Source of the DNA: Roseivirga seohaensis
Lineage (GTDB): Bacteria > Bacteroidota > Bacteroidia > Cytophagales > Cyclobacteriaceae
Length of the DNA stretch: 64,000 nucleotides
Assembly (NCBI RefSeq): GCF_001592945.1
Contig: NZ_LRPB01000047.1
Span: forward strand, 1 to 64,000
Reading direction: 5' to 3'
The translations under genes and the position numbers were made by a program. Of this stretch, positions 1 through 9,038 are shown in pieces; within the stretch, counting starts at the first letter, position 1; each line of letters opens with the position of its first letter. Under the pieces are notes generated by a model. The model was not told the origin of the DNA. It ran no database searches and saw nothing but the letters and a program-made list of their open reading frames with translations.

Positions 1-1
1 T

Positions 2-1834
2 GTAGAAGGCTTTCTTGATGGAGATAGCCAAAATGCAATGTTTTTCGAGCCAAAGGCATTGGATTTTGATTCACATGATAATCTTTTTGTAGCTGATTGG
101 GGCAATAACCGAGTAAGGAAAATCACCAGTTCGGGAGATGTTTCAACTATTGCAGGCAATGGACAAGGTAGTTACTCAGATGGGAATGCTTTAGAAGCTG
201 GTATTTCAGGGCCAATTGGATTGACTGTAGATTCTAATGATAACATTTATGTTTCTACAGTAAACTACAGAGTCAGAAAAATCACAATAGAGGAGAACTA
301 TCTACTCAGTGGCACTGCTATTTATCAATCAGGTATAAAGGGCGTTGAACTTCGGGTGGATGATGGGTTTGGAGGTTCTGCCACACAAATTTTTAACATC
401 ACTGTAAACGATATAACACCGCCTGTATTCACTTCACCAACTACTGTAACTTATACAGAAAATGAAACAGGTACAGCCTACACCATTGTTGCCACAGATG
501 CGAATGATATTACTTATAGTTTAGGCACGGGAAATGATGAATCATTTTTCAACCTAACAGAGGGTGTAGTAACCTTTAAGGCATCTCCAGATTTTGAGAC
601 GAAGAGTAGTTATACTATTCAAGTAAAAGCGAATGATGGCTCAAACGAGTCTGCTCAAACTGTAACAATTACAATCATTGATGTAGATGAAATTCCTCCA
701 GTATTTACTTCAGCAACTGCGGTAAATTATGCTGAAAACGGCACAGGTACAGCTTACACTATTGTTGCCACCGATGCTAATGATATTACTTACAGCTTAG
801 GTACGGGAAATGATGAAGATTTCTTCGATATCGCTTCAGGTGTAGTAACCTTCAAGACATCACCAGACTTTGAGACGAAGAGCAGTTATACTATTCAAGT
901 AAAAGCAAATGATGGACTGAACGAGGCTACCCAAAACGTGACGATCTCAGTTACGAATGTTAATGAAGCACCGACTGAATTATTCATCAATAATACCTCC
1001 ATAGAGGAAAATAATGAGGTAGGTGGTGAAATAGGTCAATTGACTACTGCGGACCAAGATGCTGGAGATACACATAGCTATACTTTGGTTTCAGGTTCTG
1101 GAGACACAGATAATGCATCATTTGAAATCGTTGGTAATAAGTTGGCTGCCAAATCATCATTTGATTTTGAAGCTAAAGCATCTTATTCAGTTAGAATCAA
1201 AGCTACTGATGTTGGAGGCTTGTCGTTCGAAGATAACTTTATCATCACAATCACAAATCAAGCAGAGGCAATTTTAAGGATTGAAGGCGGTCAAAGTGCT
1301 GAAACCACCAATGTAGGGGAAACCTCTACACTAGAAATTTCAATACTCAACGATGGTGATGGTGTAATGGAAGTGAGTTCAATTACCTATCCAGATGGTT
1401 TTACAGGCCCGGCAACGATTGACGCAATAGCTCCATCTGCAAGTAAATCGATCACCGTAAGTTTTGCTCCTACAGAAGCCAAGACTTATTCTGGTGATAT
1501 TGTAATTAGCTATAATGGAGGTTCTGGTATTAAATCAGTAGTTGCCGTAGCCGAAGTTGTAACCTCAATTGATAATGGATTTATTGACGAGGTAGCAGTA
1601 AGTATCTATCCAAATCCTGCTAATGATCGTATCACAATAGATTTGAGTCAGTACAATGGAAGACCTGTAGAGGTTTCAATATTTAATGAATCTGGACATG
1701 GTCTCTATAAGAGGTCGAATATTAGACATTTGACTCACGATGTTGAGGTTAGTAATTATGTTCAGGGCATTTACATTGTATTGGTAAAGTCTGAGATTGG
1801 TGTGGTAAGAAAGAAACTGATGATTTTCAGATAG
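2..1834 (+). CDS. Partial secreted NHL/cadherin-repeat protein with T9SS type A sorting domain (5' end outside window)
   Basis: The frame is open to the first base of the window, so the ATG at 38 is internal and the signal peptide plus most of the N-terminal propeller are missing. Numbering from that ATG, residues 1-85 carry NHL-type blades (LFVADWGNNRVRKI, then IYVSTVNYRVRKI). Two nearly identical cadherin-like repeats of about 92 residues follow (each starting PPVFTS and containing SYTIQVKANDG), then a third, diverged one, then an Ig-like segment around 415-510. The last 80 residues (VSIYPNPANDRITI to KKLMIF) form a type A type-IX-secretion C-terminal signal, so the protein should be exported and attached to or released from the cell surface. 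The ligand is unknown; NHL plus cadherin suggests adhesion or glycan/protein binding. A strong terminator follows. Confidence 0.85.
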   Translation, partial: VEGFLDGDSQNAMFFEPKALDFDSHDNLFVADWGNNRVRKITSSGDVSTIAGNGQGSYSDGNALEAGISGPIGLTVDSNDNIYVSTVNYRVRKITIEENYLLSGTAIYQSGIKGVELRVDDGFGGSATQIFNITVNDITPPVFTSPTTVTYTENETGTAYTIVATDANDITYSLGTGNDESFFNLTEGVVTFKASPDFETKSSYTIQVKANDGSNESAQTVTITIIDVDEIPPVFTSATAVNYAENGTGTAYTIVATDANDITYSLGTGNDEDFFDIASGVVTFKTSPDFETKSSYTIQVKANDGLNEATQNVTISVTNVNEAPTELFINNTSIEENNEVGGEIGQLTTADQDAGDTHSYTLVSGSGDTDNASFEIVGNKLAAKSSFDFEAKASYSVRIKATDVGGLSFEDNFIITITNQAEAILRIEGGQSAETTNVGETSTLEISILNDGDGVMEVSSITYPDGFTGPATIDAIAPSASKSITVSFAPTEAKTYSGDIVISYNGGSGIKSVVAVAEVVTSIDNGFIDEVAVSIYPNPANDRITIDLSQYNGRPVEVSIFNESGHGLYKRSNIRHLTHDVEVSNYVQGIYIVLVKSEIGVVRKKLMIFR

Positions 1835-1860
1835 AAAGTTTTGAACCTTATTGTTTGAGA

Positions 1861-1895
1861 CAGAAAACCGGGGGAGACTTCGGTTTTCTGTTTTT
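1861..1895 (+). terminator. Rho-independent terminator after the NHL/cadherin gene
   Basis: A perfect 10-bp stem CAGAAAACCG/CGGTTTTCTG with a 10-nt loop, followed by five T, lies 26 nt after the stop codon. Confidence 0.85.
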
Positions 1896-2081
1896 AATTA
1901 ATGTGGTGTTGACGAATTGGGCTTTATAATTCACTTTAACTCTCCCGCCTTAGCCTTTCCCACCTAACCCGATCTAATACCATTCAACAGAGGAATTGAA
2001 TGTCTTTAGTAATCCACGATTTTTTGAACCCTATTTTTTACGTAAACTCATGGTTTAATTGAACAAACTATTAATTAGCCT

Positions 2082-3701
2082 ATGAACCAGAAAGTCAAAA
2101 AATGGGTATTAGGGGCACTATTTTTATTTAGTGTTTCACTTCAAGCCCAAGACTACAACAACGCTAATCAGCTTGCACAAAGACTGAAGCAGTTGGCCGG
2201 GTCTTCACCCGATGTAAAATTAGAATCAATCACAAAAACCGATGGAGGCAAAGACATTTGGATGCTGACCCTTGGCAAAGGCGATGTAGATAGCAAACCA
2301 GCTATGGCCGTTGTTGGTGGGGTAGAAGGTGCTCATATTCTTGGAGTAGAAATGGCCGTGCGCTTTGCTGAAGGTATTGTGAAGGATAATGCGAGTGTTT
2401 TAGAGAATACTACTTTTTATGTTTTCCCAAACATGAGCCCTGATGCTACCGAACAGTATTTCGCAAGCTTGAAATACGAAAGAAGTGGCAACGCAAAACA
2501 AACCGATGACGATCGTGATGGAAAATTGAATGAAGATCCATTTGAAGATTTAAACGGTGACGGTATTATTACTTGGATGCGTGTTGAAGATGCTACTGGT
2601 GACTGGATTACTCACCCTGCAGATAGCCGTGTAATGATTAAAGCTAACAAAGCAGAAGGTGAAAAAGGTAAATACAAAATATTTACCGAAGGAATGGATA
2701 ATGACAAAGATGGTAACTTCAATGAAGATGGCGAAGGCGGAATTCATTTCAGAAAAAATTTAACTTATGAGTATCCATATTTTGTAGCGGGTGCAGGAGA
2801 ACACTCTGTATCTGAAAAAGAAAACAGAGCCTTGTTAGACTTACTCTACACTAAGTGGAACCTTTATGGTGTTTTCACATTTGGCCCAGGCAATAACCTT
2901 TCAAGCCCTTGGAGATTTAACCGTGCTGGAGCCTCAAAAAGAGTGGTGACCAGTGTTTTGAGCGATGATGCTGATTTGAACAAATTCATTTCAGATGCTT
3001 ATAACAAAACTACAGGAATGAAAAACGCACCTGCTTCTGGCGAACAAGGTGGTGATTTCTTACAATGGGCATATTTCCACTTCGGAAGATTGAGTTTAGG
3101 TACACCAGGTTGGTGGGCACCTACTGTAAAAGATGAAGAAGGAGCAGTAGCCAATAAAGACAAAAACCAAGAAGTAAACTTCTTAAGATGGGCAGCGCAA
3201 GAAAATCTAAGCAACTATTTTGTTGATTGGAAAGAAATCAGTCACCCTGATTTTCCAAACCAAAAAGTAGAAGTAGGTGGTATTGCACCATTTAAAATGA
3301 ACAACCCTCCAATGTCAATGGTGGCAGATGCTTCTAAAAAGAACAATGATTTTATTGTTGAATTAGTAGGGATGCAGGCAGACGTTAAATTGATAAATCT
3401 TAAGTCTGAAGCCGTAGGTAAAGGAATGACAAGAATAACAGTAGACGTTTACAATGCAGGTACATTGCCTACCCATACGCAAATGGGAACCCGTTCGCGT
3501 TGGTTAAGACCAATAGTAGTTGAAGTGAAGCTTGGTAAGGATCAAGAAGTGATTTCTGGACGAAGAATTATGACAATTAATAACCTTGAGGGCGATGGAT
3601 CGCAACAATTTACTTGGCTTGTTAAAGGAAAAGGATCGGTTCAAATCGAAGCTGGTGCTCCACATGCAGGTATTGACAATGTTACTGTAAACCTTAAATA
3701 A
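2082..3701 (+). CDS. M14-family carboxypeptidase-like protein, probably catalytically dead
   Basis: 539 residues with a signal peptide ending near residue 22 (SLQAQ). The fold is recognisable from its tandem neighbour: the same order of N-terminal M14 core, an Asp-rich insertion (TDDDRDGKLNED, DLNGDG, then DNDKDGNFNEDG) and a C-terminal beta domain. The metal and catalytic positions are changed. The HxxE motif of active M14 enzymes reads E82-G-A-H85, the third zinc ligand His (H309 of the neighbour) aligns with G268, and the catalytic Glu (E382 there) aligns with P342. I infer a pseudo-peptidase that binds peptide or partners its active neighbour. The Asp-rich loops look like calcium sites. 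The next gene starts 8 nt downstream, so the two are almost certainly cotranscribed. Alternative: an enzyme with a re-arranged metal site. Confidence 0.8.
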   Translation: MNQKVKKWVLGALFLFSVSLQAQDYNNANQLAQRLKQLAGSSPDVKLESITKTDGGKDIWMLTLGKGDVDSKPAMAVVGGVEGAHILGVEMAVRFAEGIVKDNASVLENTTFYVFPNMSPDATEQYFASLKYERSGNAKQTDDDRDGKLNEDPFEDLNGDGIITWMRVEDATGDWITHPADSRVMIKANKAEGEKGKYKIFTEGMDNDKDGNFNEDGEGGIHFRKNLTYEYPYFVAGAGEHSVSEKENRALLDLLYTKWNLYGVFTFGPGNNLSSPWRFNRAGASKRVVTSVLSDDADLNKFISDAYNKTTGMKNAPASGEQGGDFLQWAYFHFGRLSLGTPGWWAPTVKDEEGAVANKDKNQEVNFLRWAAQENLSNYFVDWKEISHPDFPNQKVEVGGIAPFKMNNPPMSMVADASKKNNDFIVELVGMQADVKLINLKSEAVGKGMTRITVDVYNAGTLPTHTQMGTRSRWLRPIVVEVKLGKDQEVISGRRIMTINNLEGDGSQQFTWLVKGKGSVQIEAGAPHAGIDNVTVNLK

Positions 3702-3709
3702 TAAAACCG

Positions 3710-5449
3710 ATGAAAAGATATATATCAAACTTATTCGCTGGTTTAATCATGGTAGGTTTAACACTGCCAGTAACCAGTTTTGCTCAGAATGCCGATGAAG
3801 TTTTTAGGGCAGCAGGCTCGCCTCACAACCCTAAGGTAAACATTGCCTTTAATCGCTATTATACTTCTGAAGGATTGGCCGAGTTATCAAAAAAAATAGC
3901 TGCTGCTCACCCAGATTTGGTAAAGCGTATTTCTATAGGTAAATCTTATGAAGGACGTGATCTTTGGATGCTTCAGATTACGAACTTCAAAAAAGGAATC
4001 GCAGACAGAAAGCCTGGATATTATATTGATGGTAATATTCACTCTAATGAAATTCAAGGAGCTGAAATTTCTATTTATACCGCTTGGTACTTAACAGAAA
4101 ACTATGGTGATGTAGACTACATTACTGATATGCTCGATAATCGTATCTTCTATATTGTTCCAACCATCAACCCAGATGCAAGGAATCATTATATGCAACA
4201 AGCGAACACGGGCAGTTCTCCTCGTTCAGGTATGATGCCTTTGGATGATGATCGTGATGGTTTAGTAGACGAAGATGGTCTTGATGATCTGGATGGTGAT
4301 GGCTCTGTTACCAGTATGCGTAGAAAAAGTGAGTATGGCGATTTTATCGTAGACCCGCTTGATCCACGAAAAATGCTCCAAATTGGACCAGATGATGTTA
4401 CTACTGCACAACGTTACGAAATGTTGGGTTCTGAAGGAATTGATAACGATGGTGACGGTAGAGTGAATGAAGACCGACCGGGCGTTTATGATCCGAACAG
4501 AGACTGGGCATGGAAATGGCAACCTGATTATATTCAGCGTGGTGCCTTAATGTACCCTTTCAGTGCACCTGAAAACCGTGCTGTAGCTGATTTTGTTATG
4601 GCTCATCCTAATATTGCTGGAGCCCAAAGTTTCCACAATTCTGGAGGTATGATTTTAAGAGGCCCTGGGGCTGAAGAAGATTTAGCTACGTACAACCGTG
4701 CTGACCTTAGAATTTACGATGCCATTGGTATGAAAGGACAGAAAATGCTACCAGGCTACCGTTACTTAACCGTATACAAAGATTTATACTCTGTATTTGG
4801 TGGAGAGTTAGATTGGTTCTACGGAAGCAGAGGTATTTATACTTTCACTAATGAGATCTTCACTAGCTTCGCTTACTATAAAAATGAGCGTGGCGGAAGA
4901 GATGAGGGTTATGACTTTGATAAAGAATTATTAGCAGGTGATGCTTTTACTCCTTGGGCTCCTTATAACCACCCAACTTATGGTGAGGTAGAAATTGGAG
5001 GTTTCAAGAAAAACTTTGGAAGAGCTACCCCTGGATTCTTGTTAGAAGAAGAACTTCACAGAAACATGTCTTTTGCTTTATATCATGCGCATCATATGCC
5101 GCTATTGAGCATAGATAAAGTGACTGAAAAAGATTTAGGTGGAGGGTTAAGAGAGATTACCGCTGTTATCAAAAACGATAGAATGATGCCGACCCATGCT
5201 TCACAGGATTTGAAGTATAAAATCGAAAGACCTGATTATGTAACCATTTCTGGTGTGGATGTTCAAGTCGGTATGATTGTTCAAGATTTAGATTTAGGGC
5301 TTAGTACAGAACAAAAAGTCGATCCAGCTAAAATGGTGTTGGAAAACATCCCTGGCAACAGCACTGTTACCTTGCGTTGGATTGTATCAGGAAAAGGTAC
5401 TCCGAAAATCACTGTAGATAGCGCTAAAGGTGGTATTGTAACCAACTAA
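3710..5449 (+). CDS. Secreted zinc carboxypeptidase, M14 family
   Basis: 579 residues with a signal peptide (cleavage near VTSFAQ, residue 26). All M14 landmarks are visible: H111-S-N-E114 (zinc), N263-R264 in YDPNRDW (substrate carboxylate), H309 in SFHNSGG (zinc), and E382 in TFTNEIF (general base). Asp-rich loops DDDRDGLVDEDG (180-190), DLDGDGS and DNDGDGRVNED (245-255) are inserted in the catalytic domain and probably bind calcium. The last 130 residues form a beta-rich domain shared with the upstream paralogue. It should trim C-terminal residues from peptides in the periplasm or outside the cell. It is the second gene of a two-gene unit closed by a terminator at 5476-5504. Confidence 0.9.
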   Translation: MKRYISNLFAGLIMVGLTLPVTSFAQNADEVFRAAGSPHNPKVNIAFNRYYTSEGLAELSKKIAAAHPDLVKRISIGKSYEGRDLWMLQITNFKKGIADRKPGYYIDGNIHSNEIQGAEISIYTAWYLTENYGDVDYITDMLDNRIFYIVPTINPDARNHYMQQANTGSSPRSGMMPLDDDRDGLVDEDGLDDLDGDGSVTSMRRKSEYGDFIVDPLDPRKMLQIGPDDVTTAQRYEMLGSEGIDNDGDGRVNEDRPGVYDPNRDWAWKWQPDYIQRGALMYPFSAPENRAVADFVMAHPNIAGAQSFHNSGGMILRGPGAEEDLATYNRADLRIYDAIGMKGQKMLPGYRYLTVYKDLYSVFGGELDWFYGSRGIYTFTNEIFTSFAYYKNERGGRDEGYDFDKELLAGDAFTPWAPYNHPTYGEVEIGGFKKNFGRATPGFLLEEELHRNMSFALYHAHHMPLLSIDKVTEKDLGGGLREITAVIKNDRMMPTHASQDLKYKIERPDYVTISGVDVQVGMIVQDLDLGLSTEQKVDPAKMVLENIPGNSTVTLRWIVSGKGTPKITVDSAKGGIVTN

Positions 5450-5475
5450 GCTATTTCTATTGAAATTACATAAAT

Positions 5476-5504
5476 AAAAAACCGGAGGAGACTCCGGTTT
5501 TTTT
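5476..5504 (+). terminator. Rho-independent terminator of the M14 pair
   Basis: Stem ACCGGAG/CTCCGGT with a GAGA loop is flanked by an A-run on the left and seven T on the right. It sits about 30 nt after the M14 stop and could also serve the opposite strand. Confidence 0.85.
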
Positions 5505-5544
5505 ATACTCTATTGCTTGGTTAGAAAGTATTTTTAAATTCTCA

Positions 5545-5655
5545 CTAGCTATAGCTCTTTTTCCCCTTCTTTTCTCTTTTTGCTTCTTTCTTTTCTTTGG
5601 GTGTTTTTAATGCTTCTTTTTTGGTAGACTTTTTTGCGTCCTGAGATTTGGCCAT
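5545..5655 (-). CDS. Small lysine-rich basic protein, 36 aa
   Basis: A short minus-strand ORF begins MAKSQDAKK and ends KKGKKSYS. About 14 of its 36 residues are Lys, with Glu/Ala between them, so it should be an extended or helical, highly basic peptide. The frame stays open upstream (LTLKQYIEENSET precedes the ATG), so a non-ATG upstream start is possible. It lies 74 nt after the DEAD-box helicase stop on the same strand, and the helicase itself ends in a Lys-rich tail, which fits an RNA-binding or ribosome-associated accessory peptide. Function is inferred only from composition and position. Confidence 0.5.
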   Translation of the reverse strand: MAKSQDAKKSTKKEALKTPKEKKEAKREKKGKKSYS

Positions 5656-5729
5656 AGTTTCTGAATTTTCTTCAATGTACTGTTTTAATGTCAGGAATTG
5701 ATAACAATTATAAATACAGCCAGAAGAGC

Positions 5730-7082
5730 CTACCTTCTCTTATTCTTTTTGATTTGATTTTTATCTCCTCGAGTTCTAGGCTTTTTATATTTCGCTTCAA
5801 TTTTTCTTTTATAAGATCCGCCTTGATTTTCCTTTTGGTTCTTTTCTTTTTTTTCGTGGAAAGCAGGGCCTGGTACATGCTTAGATTGCTTGTGGTTTTT
5901 ATGGACTTCAATTACCACTGGCTGTTCTTCAGGAGTTAACTTTCTGGTTACTGGCACCTCTTCTGGAAAAGGAAGCGTAGGTATTTCATAACCCATTAAC
6001 AATTCAATAGCCTCTTTGTCGGCTTCTTCTTTTTCTGTGTAGAATAAAATGCTTTTCCCTTGATGCTCAGCTCGGCCGGTTCTACCAATTCTGTGCATGT
6101 AGTTTTCAGGAAAATTAGGGGTATCGAAGTTGATGACATGGGTGATCTGCTCTAAATCCAAGCCACGGGCAATCACATCGGTAGCTACTAAAATCCGTGT
6201 GTTACCCTGATCAAAATCTTCGATAGATCTGATTCGGTAGTTCTGCGATTTGTTAGAGTGAATTACCCCAACTTTCGACATGAACGTTTCTTCTAATAAC
6301 TCATAAAGCCTATCGGCTGCCTTTTTATTCGCCACAAAAACCAATACTTTTTTAAACTCAGCTGTATCTTCTAACAGATATTTCAGAAGGTTGGCTTTGG
6401 TATAAAAGTTAAGTACTGGGTAACATTGTTGGGCTATATTATCGAGTGGAGTTCCGCTTACAGCTATTGAAATTTTAGCGGGGGTAATGAAATAATCATT
6501 AATTAACGCATCTACTTCGTCCGTCATAGTGGCCGAAAACATAATGTTCTGCCTTCTTTCTGGAAGTAAATCGAAAATATTCTGAAGCTGAAATCTAAAG
6601 CCCAAATCGAGCATTACATCCACCTCATCTATAATTAATTTGTTAATGCTTTTTAAGGAAAGTGCTTTGCTCAGTACTAAATCATACAGTCGGCCAGGCG
6701 TGGCTACTAGAATATCGCATCCTTCGAGCGCTTCAGCCATATGCGTTTTGATATTCACTCCACCATAAACTCCCAAAACACGAACATTCATGTATTTGGC
6801 CAATAGCTTGGTTTGTTCCACTACCTGTAGTACCAATTCACGAGTTGGAACAACCACCAAAATACGTGGTGTAGTTTGTTTAGAAAACTTCAGGTCGCGC
6901 AGGGAAGGAAGCATGTAAGCGAAGGTTTTTCCCGTGCCTGTTTGCGCAATTCCCACCAAGTCTTTTCCAGATAAGACCATAGGAAAGGCTTCTGCCTGAA
7001 TAGGAGTAGGCTTTTCAAAATTTAGATCATCAATGGCGTTCCGAAGCGGAGTAGAAAGGTTAAGCGATTCAAAGTTATCCAT
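5730..7082 (-). CDS. DEAD-box family ATP-dependent RNA helicase (DEVD variant)
   Basis: 450 residues with all superfamily 2 motifs: Q motif (Q29), Walker A AQTGTGKT (46-53), PTREL (79-83), TPGR (128-131), motif II DEVD (152-155), SAT (183-185), motif V ATDVIARGLD, and motif VI HRIGRTGR. The canonical DEAD box is therefore DEVD; this keeps the Mg/ATP-contacting D-E and the final D. The tail from about residue 380 is rich in Lys, Arg, Gln and Asn and would bind RNA non-specifically. Likely roles are ribosome assembly or mRNA remodelling, often cold-related in this family. Upstream on the same strand is the quinone reductase gene (76 nt gap), and a tiny Lys-rich gene follows. Confidence 0.92.
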   Translation of the reverse strand: MDNFESLNLSTPLRNAIDDLNFEKPTPIQAEAFPMVLSGKDLVGIAQTGTGKTFAYMLPSLRDLKFSKQTTPRILVVVPTRELVLQVVEQTKLLAKYMNVRVLGVYGGVNIKTHMAEALEGCDILVATPGRLYDLVLSKALSLKSINKLIIDEVDVMLDLGFRFQLQNIFDLLPERRQNIMFSATMTDEVDALINDYFITPAKISIAVSGTPLDNIAQQCYPVLNFYTKANLLKYLLEDTAEFKKVLVFVANKKAADRLYELLEETFMSKVGVIHSNKSQNYRIRSIEDFDQGNTRILVATDVIARGLDLEQITHVINFDTPNFPENYMHRIGRTGRAEHQGKSILFYTEKEEADKEAIELLMGYEIPTLPFPEEVPVTRKLTPEEQPVVIEVHKNHKQSKHVPGPAFHEKKEKNQKENQGGSYKRKIEAKYKKPRTRGDKNQIKKNKRR

Positions 7083-7158
7083 GAAGAAAATATTTTTGCA
7101 AAAATAGGGATATCTTAATTAGCAATTAGTAAGGCCGAAAATCTTCTAGTAAAGTATT

Positions 7159-8139
7159 TTAATCAATCACAACCACATTCTTACCCATCACTTTTCTTTC
7201 CATCAAGTCTTGAATGGCTTCAGCACCTTGATTAAGCGGGTATTGTTTATGGATATGCTGCTGCAGTTGGCCAGTTTTGATCCAACTGAGTATCTGATGA
7301 AAATTGGCCATGCTGTCTTTTGGCTGTTTCTGCGCAAAGGCTCCCCAAAATACGCCTACAATAGAAGCGCCTTTCAGAAGTGGTAAATTCAAAGGAATAG
7401 AAGCTGGTGAACCTCCCGCAAAACCCACTACTAAATAACGTCCTTGCCAAGCCAATGAACGTACTGCAGGTTCTGAAAAACGATCGCCTACGGGATCGTA
7501 AACTACATCTACACCTCGGTTGTCGGTCAGTGCTTTTATTCTTTCCCTAAGGTCTTCGGTGCTGTAATTAATGACTTCATCTGCTCCTTTTTCCTTACAT
7601 AAGGCCAGCTTTTCGTCTGTTGAAGCTGCGGCAATCACTCTGGCGCCCATCAACTTCCCGATTTGAACAGCGGCTAAACCTACACCACCTGCTGCGCCCA
7701 AAACCAAAAGTGTTTCGCCTTCTTTTAATTGAGCCCTTTGTTTTAAGGCGTGAAGTGAAGTGCCACAGGTGTACATGGTGGTAGCCGCTGTAATAAAGTT
7801 CATTCCTTCGGGAATGGGTAGGGTTTTATAGCTATCTGCCAAAACTTCTTCTGCAAAACCTCCCCAGCCTGTGAGCGAGAAAACACGGTCGCCCACTTTC
7901 AAATGGTCAATTCCTTCACCAATCTCTTTTACAATGCCCGCTACTTCGCCTCCAGGAGCAAAAGGTAATTCAGGTTTAAACTGATATTTATTTTGAATAA
8001 TAAGACTATCGGGGAAGTTAACACCACATGCCTTTACAGAAATGACCAACTGACCTTTTTGTGGTTTTGGGCTTTCAGTGGTGGTGAGCTTTAGGTTTTC
8101 TGTAGAACCAAATTCATGGCAAAGTAGAGCTTTCATCAT
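7159..8139 (-). CDS. NADPH:quinone oxidoreductase-like MDR-family enzyme
   Basis: 326 residues of the zinc-independent quinone-reductase branch of the medium-chain dehydrogenases. The N-terminal GroES-like domain has the CGVNFPDSLIIQ signature, followed by a PGGEVAGIV segment. The Rossmann domain has GAAGGVGLAAVQIGK (about 147-161) for NAD(P)H. The Cys ligands of zinc alcohol dehydrogenases are absent. It probably reduces quinones or enones using NADPH in the cytoplasm; the substrate cannot be told from sequence. The start is Met1 or Met2. It lies 43 nt downstream of the GNAT gene on the same strand. Confidence 0.88.
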   Translation of the reverse strand: MMKALLCHEFGSTENLKLTTTESPKPQKGQLVISVKACGVNFPDSLIIQNKYQFKPELPFAPGGEVAGIVKEIGEGIDHLKVGDRVFSLTGWGGFAEEVLADSYKTLPIPEGMNFITAATTMYTCGTSLHALKQRAQLKEGETLLVLGAAGGVGLAAVQIGKLMGARVIAAASTDEKLALCKEKGADEVINYSTEDLRERIKALTDNRGVDVVYDPVGDRFSEPAVRSLAWQGRYLVVGFAGGSPASIPLNLPLLKGASIVGVFWGAFAQKQPKDSMANFHQILSWIKTGQLQQHIHKQYPLNQGAEAIQDLMERKVMGKNVVVID

Positions 8140-8182
8140 TCAAATTATCAGTTTAGACTTGCTCGTTCAGATTAACCAAGAT

Positions 8183-8716
8183 TTAAGACAAAGGCAAGTC
8201 GCAGCGCATTAAATGATCTTTTTGTTTATCGGTACCCAGCTTAAAAGGGTGTTCTGCAAATTTATAGAAGCCCAGCTGTTTATAGAAGGCAATGGCTTTT
8301 GCGTTTCGCTCCCAAACGCCTAACCAAATGTATTCAACTTGATGTGATTTGGCCTGCTGAACAATGAAATCGAAAAGCATTTTACCATAACCTTGGCCAT
8401 GAAAATCTATATCTACATAGGCGCGCTCAAGCTCTATACTTTTTGGGTCGTTAATATCTGATTGAAAAGGAGTGAAGTTCAGTTTTATATAGCCTATCAC
8501 TTGGTCTTCAAGCTCCAAAAAATAGAAGTCAGAGCCTTCATTAGCCATTTCTTGACCTAGTTTTTCTTCTGTTATGGCCTTTTCAATATAGGCACTGAAA
8601 TCTTTAGGGTCGTTGTCTTTTTCAAAAGTGTCTTTAAAGGTTTTGAGCGCAAACTGGGTCAGTTGTGTTAAGTCTTTTGCTTCGCACTTTCTAATAATTG
8701 CAGACCCAGTTTTCAT
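8183..8716 (-). CDS. GNAT-family N-acetyltransferase
   Basis: 177 residues. The GNAT acetyl-CoA loop is HGQGYGKMLFDF (motif A) after the beta strand ERAYVDIDF, and motif B is WLGVWERNAKAIAFYKQLGF. The acceptor is unknown; RimI/PaiA-like small GNATs act on amines, antibiotics or protein N-termini. The start codon overlaps the stop of the upstream YwbE-family gene by 4 nt (ATGA), so translation is probably coupled. Confidence 0.9.
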   Translation of the reverse strand: MKTGSAIIRKCEAKDLTQLTQFALKTFKDTFEKDNDPKDFSAYIEKAITEEKLGQEMANEGSDFYFLELEDQVIGYIKLNFTPFQSDINDPKSIELERAYVDIDFHGQGYGKMLFDFIVQQAKSHQVEYIWLGVWERNAKAIAFYKQLGFYKFAEHPFKLGTDKQKDHLMRCDLPLS

Positions 8717-8907
8717 TCGAGTATTTCTTTAACGCGCCCTACTTGGCCGTCTTCTAAACGCACTTTAATACCGTGGGTATGTTTCGGAGATTTTGTTAAA
8801 ATATCTTTCACAACACCTCGAGTTAGTTTTCCACTTCTTTGGTCTTGTTTGAGCACAATGTTTACCTCAATACCCGGCTTTATGTTCGCTCTGTTGGTTC
8901 CGTCCAT
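8713..8907 (-). CDS. YwbE family protein
   Basis: 64 residues, the usual length for this family. It shows the conserved block RANIKPGIEVNIVLKQDQRSG, TRGVVKDILT, and the HGIKVRLEDGQVGRVKEIL ending. YwbE proteins are small, all-beta, KOW-like proteins of unknown function, possibly nucleic-acid-binding. It is the first gene of a minus-strand run (GNAT, quinone reductase, helicase) and overlaps the GNAT start by 4 nt. Confidence 0.9.
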   Translation of the reverse strand: MDGTNRANIKPGIEVNIVLKQDQRSGKLTRGVVKDILTKSPKHTHGIKVRLEDGQVGRVKEILE

Positions 8908-9038
8908 TTTGCAAATGTAACGAAAGCGAAATAATGAAACGCTTGCCTTAGCCTAGATTTTAACTTGAATAGAACTCATTTCTTTAGGTTGAGATCAATC
9001 CTTCAAATTCCTTAACTTAAAGCTTTTAATCTTGCCTT

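Noticed and set aside
5688-5939. Plus-strand 83-aa reading frame
   Set aside because: Lies antisense to the Lys-rich, low-complexity tail of the helicase; its hydrophobic translation is an artefact of that composition.
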